Source: Gammaproteobacteria bacterium (lineage in GTDB: Bacteria; Pseudomonadota; Gammaproteobacteria; HyVt-429). From it: a stretch of DNA of 64,000 nt. Every line of letters starts with the position of its first letter. The first letter of the stretch is position 1. Shown piece by piece: positions 17,309 to 26,748 of this stretch. The notes beneath the pieces were generated by a model. That model made no database searches. It was given only the letters and a program-made list of their open reading frames with translations, and was not told the origin of the DNA. The stretch is taken from the NCBI GenBank assembly GCA_013152415.1, contig JAADGI010000030.1, positions 36,671-100,670 on the forward strand. The letters run 5' to 3'. A program made the translations under genes and the position numbers.

Positions 17309-18244
17309 CTATTTCAAATCAAAACCAAAACTCTCCTTAAACCGATCTCCAAATTCATCCTTATCAAACTTATGATTCTGAGTACCGTGTTTTTCGATCT
17401 TGATGGCGCCCATGAGTGAGGCGATGCGCCCGGTGGTTTCCCAATCCATGCCATTGCGCAGGCCATGGAGCAGACCACCACGGTAGGCGTCACCGCATCC
17501 GGTGGGATCGCTCAGCTTGTGGGTCTTGGCGGCGGGGATTTTATGGACGTCCTTGCCGACGTGGATTTCCGAGCCTTCTCCACCCTTGGTAATAATCACC
17601 GCTTCCACCCGTTCCACAATTTTTTCGAGACTCAAGCCGGTCTTTTCCTGCATCATCTGGGCCTCGTAGTCGTTGACGCTGAGATAGTTGGCCTGGTCTA
17701 ACAATAATTCCAGTTCCGTACCATTGAACATGGGCAGGCCCTGACCGGGATCGAATACAAAAGGTATCCCGGCTTCGGCAAACTGACTGGCATGTTCGAT
17801 CATGCCTTCGTAACCGTCCGGTGACACGATCCCCAAATCAATACCCTTGGCATCACCCACTTTATTCACATGGGCATGGCCCATGGCACCGGGGTGAAAG
17901 GCGGTGATCTGGTTGTCGTCCATGTCGGTGGTGATGAAGGCCTGGGCGGTATAGGTGCCGTCCACCTGAGTCACATGGGTACGATCGAGTTCAACCATGT
18001 CCATCCAATCGGCATATAAACCGAAGTCCTTACCCACGGTGCCCATGGGTGTGACATCCTGATCGAGTAAAGAAAGATTGTAGGCAATATTACCGGCACA
18101 ACCGCCGTACTCACGGCGCATGTCCGGCACCATGAACGATACATTCAGCATGTGCACCTTATCTGGCAAGATATGATTTTTAAATTTATCCGGAAACACC
18201 ATGATGGTGTCGTAGGCAAAAGAACCGCAAACCAATATAGACAC
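17309..18244 (-). CDS. PfkB-family carbohydrate/nucleoside kinase
   Basis: 311 residues with both PfkB signatures: the glycine-rich GGCAGNIAYNLSLL near 48-61 and DPTGCGDAYRGG near the C-terminus, containing the catalytic aspartate. The lengths and motifs resemble adenosine-kinase-like members, which phosphorylate adenosine or ribose-like sugars with ATP. It lies 12 bases after the alpha/beta hydrolase on the same strand, so the two are probably one operon. Confidence 0.88.
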   Translation of the reverse strand: MSILVCGSFAYDTIMVFPDKFKNHILPDKVHMLNVSFMVPDMRREYGGCAGNIAYNLSLLDQDVTPMGTVGKDFGLYADWMDMVELDRTHVTQVDGTYTAQAFITTDMDDNQITAFHPGAMGHAHVNKVGDAKGIDLGIVSPDGYEGMIEHASQFAEAGIPFVFDPGQGLPMFNGTELELLLDQANYLSVNDYEAQMMQEKTGLSLEKIVERVEAVIITKGGEGSEIHVGKDVHKIPAAKTHKLSDPTGCGDAYRGGLLHGLRNGMDWETTGRIASLMGAIKIEKHGTQNHKFDKDEFGDRFKESFGFDLK

Positions 18245-18256
18245 AAGGCCTCCCTT

Positions 18257-19270
18257 TTAGCTAGAGCGATCGTGACCGACCGTCTCGTGTTGTTGTAAAA
18301 AATTTTCGATGGTTGTGACTGTGCGTCGTGGACATTCCATATGAGGCATATGACCACAACGTTCCAGAACAAAGAAACCAGAGCCCTTGATAGCCCGATG
18401 CAATCTCTCACCCATGGCGACGGGCACAATAGTATCCTCCTGGCCCCAAATAATCACCGTTGGTAACGTAATTTCGGAATAACGACTGCTTATCTTATGG
18501 TGATCCTGGGGCCGAATCTGACGCCCGGTACGGATCAAGGCCCGGTCGGCACCGGGCTGAGCAAATGCCGTGGCCAAGGCATCGACACTGGCATCACTGA
18601 TCAATGCGTTATTAAAATACAGACGCTGCAACAACATGCGCACCAACCACCTCTTGGATAGCGTTGGCCCGATGAGATCCGGCAACAATGGCCATTGCAA
18701 CAGACTTAAAAATATCGGCAGGGTCTGTGGATAGGCGGCACTGTCGATGAGCACCAGTTGTGCAATACGTTCCGGTTCCCGCCTTAGTAAATACAGGGTA
18801 ACGGCCAATGCCACTCCACCCCCCATGGAGTGTCCCACCAGGGTAAACCGCCTTAAATCATGGCGACGGATGAAACGAATCACCTGGGCGGCGTGATCAT
18901 AGACACTGTAGTAATCATCATCCGGTTTGGGGGAGCGCCCAAAACCCTTGAGATCCAATAACCAGAGTTGGTGATGCCGTGACAAAGGCTCTCGTATACT
19001 CGCCCAACTACTAAGGTTATTGGCAAAACCATGCACAAACAACATGGGCGAACCCTGGCCCTGGGTTTCATAGTAGAGGTCGGGGCCGCTAAGAGAGTCT
19101 ACCCGCTTAACAAACGCCCCCCATGTATCCGTTGAGGTAGGGGTCAAATTTGATTTTGGCTCAGTAGGCTGGCATCCACCCAGAACGAGAGGAGCAAAAA
19201 CAAAAAGCCCAAGGACGGCGCACCGAGCACAAGAGAAAAGAATGGAGCCTCCTTCGCCATGTGCGAACAT
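18257..19270 (-). CDS. Alpha/beta hydrolase, probable lipoprotein
   Basis: 337 residues from the ATG at 19270. A hydrophobic stretch ends in LVLGGC, a lipobox that would anchor the protein through the cysteine. The hydrolase fold has the oxyanion HGFANN, nucleophile GHSMGG, acid GQEDTIVP and the catalytic histidine in CGHMPHMECP. Substrate unknown. A start 17 codons upstream is possible but would bury the signal sequence. Upstream of and probably co-transcribed with the PfkB kinase. Confidence 0.8.
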   Translation of the reverse strand: MFAHGEGGSILFSCARCAVLGLFVFAPLVLGGCQPTEPKSNLTPTSTDTWGAFVKRVDSLSGPDLYYETQGQGSPMLFVHGFANNLSSWASIREPLSRHHQLWLLDLKGFGRSPKPDDDYYSVYDHAAQVIRFIRRHDLRRFTLVGHSMGGGVALAVTLYLLRREPERIAQLVLIDSAAYPQTLPIFLSLLQWPLLPDLIGPTLSKRWLVRMLLQRLYFNNALISDASVDALATAFAQPGADRALIRTGRQIRPQDHHKISSRYSEITLPTVIIWGQEDTIVPVAMGERLHRAIKGSGFFVLERCGHMPHMECPRRTVTTIENFLQQHETVGHDRSS

Positions 19271-19441
19271 CCCGGAATAATGATGACTCTCGCCAAGCCG
19301 CCAAGCACGCAAAGGAATCATGGATTTTGTTCATTTGTAGACCAATCTTTAGCCCGCTATTTCCCTATTCAGCCCTTCAGCCATCCCTCTCCCTCTCTGC
19401 GTCTTTGCGAGAAACATCATCACTGGCGGGTGGAGACAGGA

Positions 19442-20896
19442 TCAATCGTCGGGCGCTTGCCAAACAAGATCAAGTTCCCGCGCCGCCTTGACTTCATCCA
19501 GGCGCCGCACCGGGGTGCTATAGGGCGCGCCTTTGATCATGTCGGCATCGGAATAGGCCTCATCGTAAATCTCTTTCATGGCCGTAACGAATCCATCCAG
19601 TTCTTCCTTGCTCTCGGTCTCGGTAGGCTCGATAAGCAGACACTCTGGCACTAACAAGGGGAAGTATGTCGTCGGCGCATGGTAACCCTTGTCCAACAAT
19701 CGCTTGGCCACATCCATGGCAGTGATGCCGGTTTCGTCTTTGAGTTTTTTCAGGGTGACAATAAATTCATGGGTGGCACGACGGGTTGGATAGGCCAGCT
19801 CAAAACTCTCCTCACGCAAACGCACCATCAGGTAATTGGCATTCAAGGTGGCGAAGTCCGCCACCCGGTGCATACCCTCACGACCCAACATGCGTGCATA
19901 GACATAGGCGCGCAACAATACCCCGACATTGCCCATGTTGGCAGACAAGTGGCCAATGGTGCCGGGTAAATCCACCTCACTTAACAGGCGATACTCACCA
20001 TAATGCTCGGTCACCATCGGCACCGGGATAAAGGGTGCCAGCCGTTCGCTGACACCTACCGGACCGGCACCGGGGCCACCGCCACCGTGGGGGGTGGAAA
20101 AGGTCTTGTGCAGATTCATGTGGATGACATCGAAACCCATGTCACCGGGTTTGACCTTACCCAGGATGGCATTGAGATTGGCGCCGTCGTAATACAGCAG
20201 GCCACCGGCCTGGTGCAGCACTGTGGCGATCTCTTGCATCTGGCGCTCAAACACACCCAGGGTCGAGGGATTGGTCAACATCAAACCGGCGGTCTGTGGG
20301 CCTACTGCCTGCCTTAACGCCTCTACATCCACATCACCTTCGGCATCGGTGGGAATTTCTTTTACGCTATAACCACACATCACCGCAGTGGCGGGATTGG
20401 TACCATGGGCCGCATCCGGCACCAGGATTTCGGTACGTTGATCATCCCCCTGGGCCTGGTGATAGGCGCGGATCATAGCGATCCCCGCAAATTCGCCCTG
20501 AGCACCCGCTAGGGGCGCCAAAGACACCGTGTGCATGCCAGTGATCTCTTTCAATATCTCCTGCAACTCATACATGCAACTCAAAAAGGCCTGGCCGGTG
20601 CTGGCCGGGGCCAGGGGGTGGCGGCCCAGGAACGCCGGCAACATGGCCAGGGTGTTACAGGCCCGTGGGTTGTACTTCATGGTGCAGGAGCCCAGGGGGT
20701 AAAAGTGGGTGTCGATGGAAAAATTCTTTTGCGACAACTGGGTATAGTGACGTACCGCCTGCATCTCCGACACTTCGGGCAAGCCGAGTGAGCCTTCTCG
20801 CAACAATACCGCGGGAATATCGCTGACATCACCGTCGCCGGGCTGAAACTGGGCACCGTTGTGGCGTCCGGGCTGGGATCGTTCAAAAATAAGCAT
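19442..20896 (-). CDS. gcvPB: Glycine dehydrogenase (decarboxylating) subunit 2
   Basis: 484 residues, the beta half of the P-protein of the glycine cleavage system. The PLP lysine is in NLHKTF (K264), followed by the glycine loop [10 protein letters not shown]; an earlier HGTNPAT segment is also typical. With GcvPA it decarboxylates glycine and passes the aminomethyl group to GcvH. It is separated from gcvPA by tpx and a metallo-hydrolase gene, all on the same strand. Confidence 0.95.
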   Translation of the reverse strand: MLIFERSQPGRHNGAQFQPGDGDVSDIPAVLLREGSLGLPEVSEMQAVRHYTQLSQKNFSIDTHFYPLGSCTMKYNPRACNTLAMLPAFLGRHPLAPASTGQAFLSCMYELQEILKEITGMHTVSLAPLAGAQGEFAGIAMIRAYHQAQGDDQRTEILVPDAAHGTNPATAVMCGYSVKEIPTDAEGDVDVEALRQAVGPQTAGLMLTNPSTLGVFERQMQEIATVLHQAGGLLYYDGANLNAILGKVKPGDMGFDVIHMNLHKTFSTPHGGGGPGAGPVGVSERLAPFIPVPMVTEHYGEYRLLSEVDLPGTIGHLSANMGNVGVLLRAYVYARMLGREGMHRVADFATLNANYLMVRLREESFELAYPTRRATHEFIVTLKKLKDETGITAMDVAKRLLDKGYHAPTTYFPLLVPECLLIEPTETESKEELDGFVTAMKEIYDEAYSDADMIKGAPYSTPVRRLDEVKAARELDLVWQAPDD

Positions 20897-20914
20897 GGCA
20901 ACCTACTTTAAAAA

Positions 20915-21916
20915 TTAAAACGCTGCTTCTTCAGCTTGTGTATAGGCATGAGACACGGTGCGGCCAATCTGTTTCTCAAAGCCCGGATAAATCTCTTTAT
21001 AAGCGGCCAACTGTTCCTTGATGACGGGTAATACCTCAAAATCCGATTGCCCATCTTCAACGGCCTTGGCCACCGCGTTCCAGATAATTTCAAAATACTT
21101 GCGCTCATTGATGATGTCCTGACCGCCACCCACAGCACCGTGGCCCGGAATCATCTTAACAACATCCAACGTCTCCAACTCCTTTAGCAGTTTGATCCAC
21201 TGGCCGATCTTGCCTTCAAAGGTCCCCGGGGCACGATCGGTATAGAGCACATCACCCCCAATCAAGACTTTGAGTTTGGGAAGCCAGAGCAGCAAGTCTC
21301 CTGGTGAATGACTATCGCCAGAGGGTATCAAGGTCACCTCGATGCCCCCCATCTTCCGCGTAGTACGTTCATCGACAGTTGTGGTGGGCATCAAGGCCCT
21401 GGAATCATTGCCAATGGCGCCTTCGGACATCTGATTAAAAAGATCGACCCAATAATCCCGTTCGTTCCTGATTCTTTCCTGTACCTTGCTGCTGGTGATA
21501 ACTTCGGTCTGGTCCGAGGCAATGGATGTGCCCCCTAGCCAGTGATCGCCGTGGCCGTGGGTATTGACGATCCACTTGATGGGCTTGTCGGTGACGGTGC
21601 GAATGGTATTGAGCAAAGCTGTACCGATGGTGGCGGAAGAACCGGTATCCACAACCAACACCCCATCCTCGGTCAACACGAACACACTATTGGAATTCCA
21701 ACCCTTATTTTGCGGGTTGGGAAAATCCCGTGCCGGAGTAACGATGGCATACACCCCATCGGCCACCCGTTCTGCGGCCATCACGTAGTCACTCAACTTG
21801 GCCGGAGCGGATACCGCCTTGGCCTGTGCTGTGGCAGTAGTTTTGGATTCTTTATCGGCACCGTCGCAGGCCACCAGACTTATCGTGACGAGCGCAATCA
21901 ACACTATTTGTTTCAT
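20915..21916 (-). CDS. MBL-fold metallo-hydrolase, probable lipoprotein
   Basis: 333 residues. The N-terminus MKQIVLIALVTISLVACDG is a lipoprotein signal with the lipobox LVAC. The metallo-beta-lactamase fold shows THGHGDHW, GDSHSPGD and a late PGHG histidine, a complete dizinc ligand set. Related proteins include periplasmic quinoprotein-relay-type hydrolases, but no substrate can be assigned. It sits between tpx and gcvPB, 18 bases before gcvPB, so it is likely co-transcribed. Confidence 0.85.
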   Translation of the reverse strand: MKQIVLIALVTISLVACDGADKESKTTATAQAKAVSAPAKLSDYVMAAERVADGVYAIVTPARDFPNPQNKGWNSNSVFVLTEDGVLVVDTGSSATIGTALLNTIRTVTDKPIKWIVNTHGHGDHWLGGTSIASDQTEVITSSKVQERIRNERDYWVDLFNQMSEGAIGNDSRALMPTTTVDERTTRKMGGIEVTLIPSGDSHSPGDLLLWLPKLKVLIGGDVLYTDRAPGTFEGKIGQWIKLLKELETLDVVKMIPGHGAVGGGQDIINERKYFEIIWNAVAKAVEDGQSDFEVLPVIKEQLAAYKEIYPGFEKQIGRTVSHAYTQAEEAAF

Positions 21917-22005
21917 TTATGCCTCCTGGGTAAAAACACCCACAACCCACCGCTAACAGTATGGAACTACAATCCTTTTCATCGCTTGATCAAAAAACCG
22001 ACGGG

Positions 22006-22527
22006 TCAATCTGCCTTGGCCGAGTTTGGTTTCGTCGCGGCAAAGGCCAAATCATAATCGGGCTCCTGGGCGATCTCGGGCACCAATTCAGCATGTAACA
22101 CCTTATTGTCTTCATCCAGCACCAGGACCGCTCGTGCAGTAATACCGGCCAAGGGCCCGTCTTCTATAAGTACCCCATAGTCTTTGGCGAAATGACGATC
22201 CCGCATCATGGATAAGGTTTGGACATTGTCGGTCTTTTCCGTATCGCAAAAACGCTTCTGGGCAAAGGGAAGATCTGCCGACACAATTAAGGCCACGATA
22301 TCGTCACGCCCGGCAAAGTGTTCATTAAAAACCTTGGTAGAGGTGGCGCAGACACCGGTATCCAGACTGGGGACGATACTGATCAATTTTTTCTTGCCCT
22401 TGTAATTGGCCAAAGACACATCATTGAGGTCACTATCGACCAAATTAAAATCGGGGGCCTCACTACCTACTTCCGGTAACTCGGCATTGGTCTTGATTGT
22501 ATTGCCCTGCAAAGTAATATTGGCCAT
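22006..22527 (-). CDS. tpx: Thiol peroxidase (Tpx)
   Basis: 173 residues from the ATG at 22527, chosen because GGAGGAGG lies just upstream. It has the atypical two-cysteine peroxiredoxin pattern: peroxidatic C60 in SLDTGVCATS and resolving C94 in KRFCDTE. It reduces hydroperoxides with thioredoxin. Its place inside the glycine cleavage gene run is unusual. Confidence 0.93.
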   Translation of the reverse strand: MANITLQGNTIKTNAELPEVGSEAPDFNLVDSDLNDVSLANYKGKKKLISIVPSLDTGVCATSTKVFNEHFAGRDDIVALIVSADLPFAQKRFCDTEKTDNVQTLSMMRDRHFAKDYGVLIEDGPLAGITARAVLVLDEDNKVLHAELVPEIAQEPDYDLAFAATKPNSAKAD

Positions 22528-22593
22528 GTGTTGCCTCCTCCAGTTCACTTACCGACATAAAAACAGCCGGACAATATGTTTGAATTTTATTGT

Positions 22594-23991
22594 TTATAAA
22601 TCTACCACTTTTTGGGCACAGGGTGGATCGAGCCGTCGTTTGCTGATGATGCGCTCCATCTCCTTGGCGTAGCGTGCGATATCTTCCCCAGTACGGGTTT
22701 CGGTCGCGCACACCAGGATGGTATCACCCAGCTCAGGATAATAGCGCTTGAGACCCAAACCACCGATGATTCCCTGGGCCTCCAGGGCGCGCAGGACATC
22801 TACTGCCAGGCTGTCCAGGCGTAACACCGCTTCATGAAAATAGGGGGCATCAAACACCTGCTCCACACCCTTGATGGCACTGAGTTGACTGACCAATTCG
22901 CGGGTGTTGGCGTGGCTGCGCCGTGCCACCTCGGCCAAACCCTGGGGACCCAGCAGAGCCATATAAATGGTGGCTGCGGTCACCAACAGGCCTTGGTTGG
23001 TACAAATGTTGGAGGTGGCCTTGGAACGCCGGATATGTTGTTCTCTGGCTTGAAGGGTCAGGGTGAATCCGGGTCGGCCGTCCATATCCACAGTACGCCC
23101 GACGATGCGTCCGGGCATTTGGCGCAGCAGTTTTTGCTTGCAGCACATGAATCCAAAATAGGGCCCCCCCGATGACAGCGGCGCACCCAAGGGCTGGCCT
23201 TCACCCACAGCGATGTCAGCACCTTTTTCCCCCCACTTGCCCGGTGGTTTTAACAAGGCAAGAGAAGTGGGATTGACCAAGGCGATAACCAGCATGCCGT
23301 TGGCATGGGCCCAGTCGGTCAGCCCATCCACATCTTCCAGGCCACCAAAAAAATTGGGTTGCGGTATCACCAGGGCAGCGGCCCCGCTGGGGTCCAGCCT
23401 TTCCAGGGCCTCCATATCGATCACACCCGCCCCCTGGTCAAACCCTATTTCCTCGATAGCAATGTCTTGATGGGTGACGACCGATTCAACCACTTGTCGG
23501 TAGACCGGATGCACCGTGGTTGGCATCAAAATACGTCGCCTTTTTTTGTGGGCCCGCACCGCCATCAACACCGCCTCGGCAAGTCCAGAGGCACCGTCAT
23601 AGAGCGAGGCATTGGCCACATCCAACCCGGTGAGACCGGTGATCATGGTCTGAAACTCATAGATCAGTTGCAAGGTGCCCTGACTGGCCTCGGCCTGATA
23701 CGGGGTATAGGCGCTATAGAACTCACCCCGGGTGGTCAACTCCCACACCGCCGCCGGGATATGATGTTCATAGGCACCGGCACCGATAAAATTCACAAAC
23801 CGGCCATCTTGCTCTGCCCGCTCCAACATCAGGCGATTGATCTCCATCTCACTCAAACCGTCGGCGACCTTATCGAGACCACCACAACGTAGTGCGCCAG
23901 GGATTTCATCAAACAAATCTTCAACGCAAGACACACCGACTTTGGCGAGCATGGACTGAATGTCGGCTTCAGTGTGGGGGATGAAAGGCAT
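22594..23991 (-). CDS. gcvPA: Glycine dehydrogenase (decarboxylating) subunit 1
   Basis: 465 residues, the alpha half of the split P-protein. It begins [15 protein letters not shown], a family hallmark, followed by [12 protein letters not shown] and [14 protein letters not shown]. It forms the tetramer with GcvPB. It lies about 50 bases after gcvH on the same strand and is inside the riboswitch-controlled unit. Confidence 0.95.
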   Translation of the reverse strand: MPFIPHTEADIQSMLAKVGVSCVEDLFDEIPGALRCGGLDKVADGLSEMEINRLMLERAEQDGRFVNFIGAGAYEHHIPAAVWELTTRGEFYSAYTPYQAEASQGTLQLIYEFQTMITGLTGLDVANASLYDGASGLAEAVLMAVRAHKKRRRILMPTTVHPVYRQVVESVVTHQDIAIEEIGFDQGAGVIDMEALERLDPSGAAALVIPQPNFFGGLEDVDGLTDWAHANGMLVIALVNPTSLALLKPPGKWGEKGADIAVGEGQPLGAPLSSGGPYFGFMCCKQKLLRQMPGRIVGRTVDMDGRPGFTLTLQAREQHIRRSKATSNICTNQGLLVTAATIYMALLGPQGLAEVARRSHANTRELVSQLSAIKGVEQVFDAPYFHEAVLRLDSLAVDVLRALEAQGIIGGLGLKRYYPELGDTILVCATETRTGEDIARYAKEMERIISKRRLDPPCAQKVVDL

Positions 23992-24040
23992 ACGGAGTAT
24001 TCAGCTCGTCGAGAATCAGCAGTGGCTACGGTCAGGGATG

Positions 24041-24436
24041 CTAACCGGCATCGGAAGCGATCAGTGCCTGATAGGCATCCGCGTCCAACAAAGATTCCAG
24101 CTCTGCAGCATCATTGGGGACCATACGAAATAACCACCCCTCACCCTGGGCATCCTGGTTCAAAATTTCAGGGGTTTCACTCAAAACTTCATTGATCTCA
24201 CTCACCTCACCGCTAATGGGGGCAAAGATATCGGAGGCGGCCTTAACCGACTCCACCACGGCGCATTCTTTCCCCACCGTCAGGCTATCACCGACCTCCG
24301 GCAAGTCGACATAGACCATATCACCCAAAAGATCCTGGGCATGTTCGGTAATACCCACCTCCACGGTGCCGTCTGAAATTTGAATCACCCACTCATGAGA
24401 CCGGGTATAGCGCAAATCATTATTGGCATGGCTCAC
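24041..24436 (-). CDS. gcvH: Glycine cleavage system H protein
   Basis: 131 residues, full length for GcvH. The lipoyl-lysine is K65 in VESVKAASD, and YTRSHEWV near the N-terminus is standard. It carries the aminomethyl group between the P and T proteins. It lies between gcvT and gcvPA with short gaps. Confidence 0.96.
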   Translation of the reverse strand: MSHANNDLRYTRSHEWVIQISDGTVEVGITEHAQDLLGDMVYVDLPEVGDSLTVGKECAVVESVKAASDIFAPISGEVSEINEVLSETPEILNQDAQGEGWLFRMVPNDAAELESLLDADAYQALIASDAG

Positions 24437-24460
24437 AGACTTTCCTCCCTTATTGAAGGC

Positions 24461-25552
24461 TTACAAAAGACTTTTACCGTTGCGTACAAACGGTGGTTTG
24501 ACAACACGTACGTCCAGGTGTTTTCCCCGCACATCCACCTGACACAGGCTATCGATTTTCACATCCATCGTCACTCGTGCCAGGGCAATGGCGCACCCCA
24601 AACTTGGGGAAAAACTTCCGCTGGTAATCTCGCCGGCATCATTGTCATGACAGATCACTCGCTGGTGGTTACGCAATACCCCCTTACCCTGCAGCACCAA
24701 GCCCACTAACTGCTGGCCCGGTCCCGCTATCTTTTCCTGCTCCAGGGCATCACGACCCACAAAGCGTCGTGTATCCGGTGCCCAACCGATGGTCCAGGCC
24801 AAACCCGATATCAGGGGTGAAGTCGACTCATCCATATCGGCCCCATAAAGATTCATGCCCGCCTCCAGGCGCAAGGTATCCCGGGCCCCGAGGCCAACAG
24901 GACCGACCCCAGCCTCGGCCAACATCTTCCAGCTAAATTCAGCGGCCTTGGCAGGCAAGATAATCTCGAAACCATCTTCGCCAGTATAGCCGGTTCGACC
25001 CACAAACAATTCACCTATGGTGGTGGCCTCAAAGGGCTGCAAACCCTCTGTCTTTTGTTTCAAGCCCTCACCCAGGGCCGCATAGACCTTGGTCCTGGCA
25101 TGGGGTCCCTGTACCGCAATGATCGCCAGATCATCCCGCTCCACGATCTCCACCTCACTGGCCTGCCCGGCGGTGGCACGCATCCACTTGAGATCTTTGT
25201 CACGCGTACCCGCATTGATCACCATACGGTACCGGTCGTCCATGCGATAAACGATCAGGTCATCAATCACCCCGCCCTGGGCGTTGAGCATACAACTGTA
25301 CATGGCCCTGCCCTCGGTCTTGAGTCGACCCACATTATTGGCCAGCAATAGAGACAAGTATTCTTTGCTGCCTTCACCCTGGATATCCACCACCGCCATG
25401 TGGGATACATCGAACATACCGGCGTCGGAACGCACCCGGTCATGCTCCCGAATTTGGGACCCGTAATGCAGGGGCATGGCCCAACCGGCAAAGTCGACGA
25501 GCTTGGCACCCATGGCCTGGTGTTGTGCGTATAAGGGGGTTCTTTTGTTCAT
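24461..25552 (-). CDS. gcvT: Aminomethyltransferase (glycine cleavage T protein)
   Basis: 363 residues from the ATG at 25552 (NKRTPLYAQHQAMGAKLVDF), preceded by AAAGG. The folate-binding domain includes MFDVSHMAVVDIQG and the later YTGEDGFEIILP and LEAGMNLYG segments. It releases ammonia and makes methylene-tetrahydrofolate. It is the first gene behind the tandem glycine riboswitch and terminator; longer frames upstream run through the terminator and are not real. Confidence 0.95.
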   Translation of the reverse strand: MNKRTPLYAQHQAMGAKLVDFAGWAMPLHYGSQIREHDRVRSDAGMFDVSHMAVVDIQGEGSKEYLSLLLANNVGRLKTEGRAMYSCMLNAQGGVIDDLIVYRMDDRYRMVINAGTRDKDLKWMRATAGQASEVEIVERDDLAIIAVQGPHARTKVYAALGEGLKQKTEGLQPFEATTIGELFVGRTGYTGEDGFEIILPAKAAEFSWKMLAEAGVGPVGLGARDTLRLEAGMNLYGADMDESTSPLISGLAWTIGWAPDTRRFVGRDALEQEKIAGPGQQLVGLVLQGKGVLRNHQRVICHDNDAGEITSGSFSPSLGCAIALARVTMDVKIDSLCQVDVRGKHLDVRVVKPPFVRNGKSLL

Positions 25553-25587
25553 ATGACCTTTATCTGGAATGTGACGGTACATGAAAT

Positions 25588-25620
25588 AAAAAAGGGCGAC
25601 GGGAAACATCCCCATCGCCC
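25588..25620 (-). terminator. Riboswitch-controlled intrinsic terminator before gcvT
   Basis: On the minus strand GGGCGA(T) and (G)TCGCCC pair around a loop rich in GGGGA/TCCCC complement, followed by six T residues. It lies between the second glycine aptamer and gcvT, the position of the expression platform in known gcvT switches. Confidence 0.8.
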
Positions 25621-25785
25621 CTCTGTCCGGTCACCTGAGAGCTTGGCCCCTTCGGTGGATTGGCTGCCGCCTTAACGACCCAATCACTCTCCAGAGTCGA
25701 CACCTCCCTGCGGTCCTTTGGGCCTGAGCGTTTCCGGGCGGGTTGCGCCTTCGGCGTCTGTAAACAGAACTCTCCCACAGGGGCT
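25621..25785 (-). promoter_or_regulatory. Tandem glycine riboswitch upstream of gcvT
   Basis: Read leftward, aptamer 1 (about 25778-25703) starts GGGAGAGTTCTG and contains CGCCGAAGGCGCAA and CTCAGGCCCAAAGGACCG. Aptamer 2 (about 25696-25619) starts CTCTGGAGAG and contains CACCGAAGGGG, CTCTCAGGTGACCGGACAGAG. The GCCGAAGG / CTCAGG core motifs are specific to the glycine class. With the terminator it would turn gcv genes on when glycine is abundant. Confidence 0.95.
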
Positions 25786-26030
25786 TGGTCGAACCGGGAC
25801 TATAACCCTATCGCCACCGTCAGCCAAGGGTATGCTTTGAGAGCTGATACTGACGTGCACTAATGCCGCAGAAGGCATGGATGCCGAAAGACGCTGATAT
25901 TTATTTTTATAGGGAGTTTATAGGGAATTGACAGAAAATGAGCAAGAATTCCATAGATTTATGTGAGCGGTCCATTGCCTAAAGAGCAGCAAAGGCCCCA
26001 CTCACACAAGATCACATGATTATTGGATTT

Positions 26031-26300
26031 CTATTTTCTTGCCTCTAATTGCTCACCTTTTTTGTTGACCCATTTCTGAGCATCTTCTTCGCTGCCATAG
26101 TTTCTAGAACGGTGCTTCTTACCATCGGTTTCTGTAACAGTCCCTCTAAAACCACCACCTTGAACTCGAACAACTTTTCCTGAGCCTACCCCTGGAATCC
26201 CATGTTCAGAAACGATGTGTCCACCAGCAAAAACTAAACTTGGAGACTGCAACATCCCCATAATCATTATTGATAAAAAAAATAAAGTTATATGTTTCAT
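26031..26300 (-). CDS. Small exported protein behind a second glycine riboswitch
   Basis: 89 residues from the ATG at 26300 with GGAG five bases upstream. A signal peptide (KHITLFFLSIMIMGMLQSP, cleavage after VFA) precedes a short, positively charged domain with repeated glycines (GVGSGKVVRVQGGGFRG) and an ending EDAQKWVNKKGEQLEARK. I do not recognise a family. The single-aptamer glycine riboswitch lies about 90 bases upstream, so expression is probably tuned to glycine. Confidence 0.75.
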   Translation of the reverse strand: MKHITLFFLSIMIMGMLQSPSLVFAGGHIVSEHGIPGVGSGKVVRVQGGGFRGTVTETDGKKHRSRNYGSEEDAQKWVNKKGEQLEARK

Positions 26301-26391
26301 CTCAGCTCCAATGGGTTTAGGTTTGATCGCCAAACTTCAGTCGACTCGGGCTGGGCAGTATATATGATACTACCTGAACTGAGGCTGAACA

Positions 26392-26469
26392 CCTCTGTCC
26401 GTTCGCCTGAGAACTTAGCCCCTTCGGTGGATTGATGCCCGCTGGCGCGGTTCAATCGCTCTCCAGAGT
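26392..26469 (-). promoter_or_regulatory. Single-aptamer glycine riboswitch
   Basis: Read leftward from 26469: CTCTGGAGAGCGATTG, then CCACCGAAGGGGC, CTCAGG and a closing CAGAG. It matches aptamer 2 of the gcvT switch nearly base for base in the core. Flanking bases 26474-26523 match 25808-25857, which precede aptamer 1 in the other leader, so this copy looks like the gcvT leader with aptamer 1 deleted. No T-run terminator follows. CTCAGTTC just downstream (26376-26383) can pair with GAGCTGAG (26301-26308) overlapping the ribosome binding site of the small gene. Confidence 0.9.
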
Positions 26470-26518
26470 CGACACCCCTCGCCACCGTCGGCCAAGCCTA
26501 TGAATTTAAAAGCTGATA

Positions 26519-26726
26519 CTCTCGCCAAGACGCCAAGGGAAACGCAGTGAATGGCAGGACACAACTACAGGGATGTAGGGCTATAGCGAAACAGGAAGCC
26601 AGAGCCGAGGATCTCGATACCTCCTTAAGGGGTACATCCGGGAACGGTCATCCCGGAAAATAAGAGACACCAGACTGGCAAAACCGCTTAGGTGAATTCT
26701 TTGCGGGCTTGGCGCCTTGGCGAGAG
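26519..26726. repeat. 208-bp segment bounded by 19-bp inverted repeats
   Basis: CTCTCGCCAAGACGCCAAG at 26519 and CTTGGCGCCTTGGCGAGAG at 26708 match as inverted repeats at 18 of 19 positions. The interior has no convincing gene. Related ctcgccaag/ctttgcgtctt strings occur near 17266, 19284 and 19400, so this is part of a dispersed family. Confidence 0.6.
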
Positions 26727-26748
26727 CTCATTCAGTTGGCACTCTAAT

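Noticed and set aside
25560..25778. Leftward open frame across the gcvT leader
   Set aside because: It lies wholly inside the tandem glycine aptamers and terminator; the conserved RNA explains the sequence.
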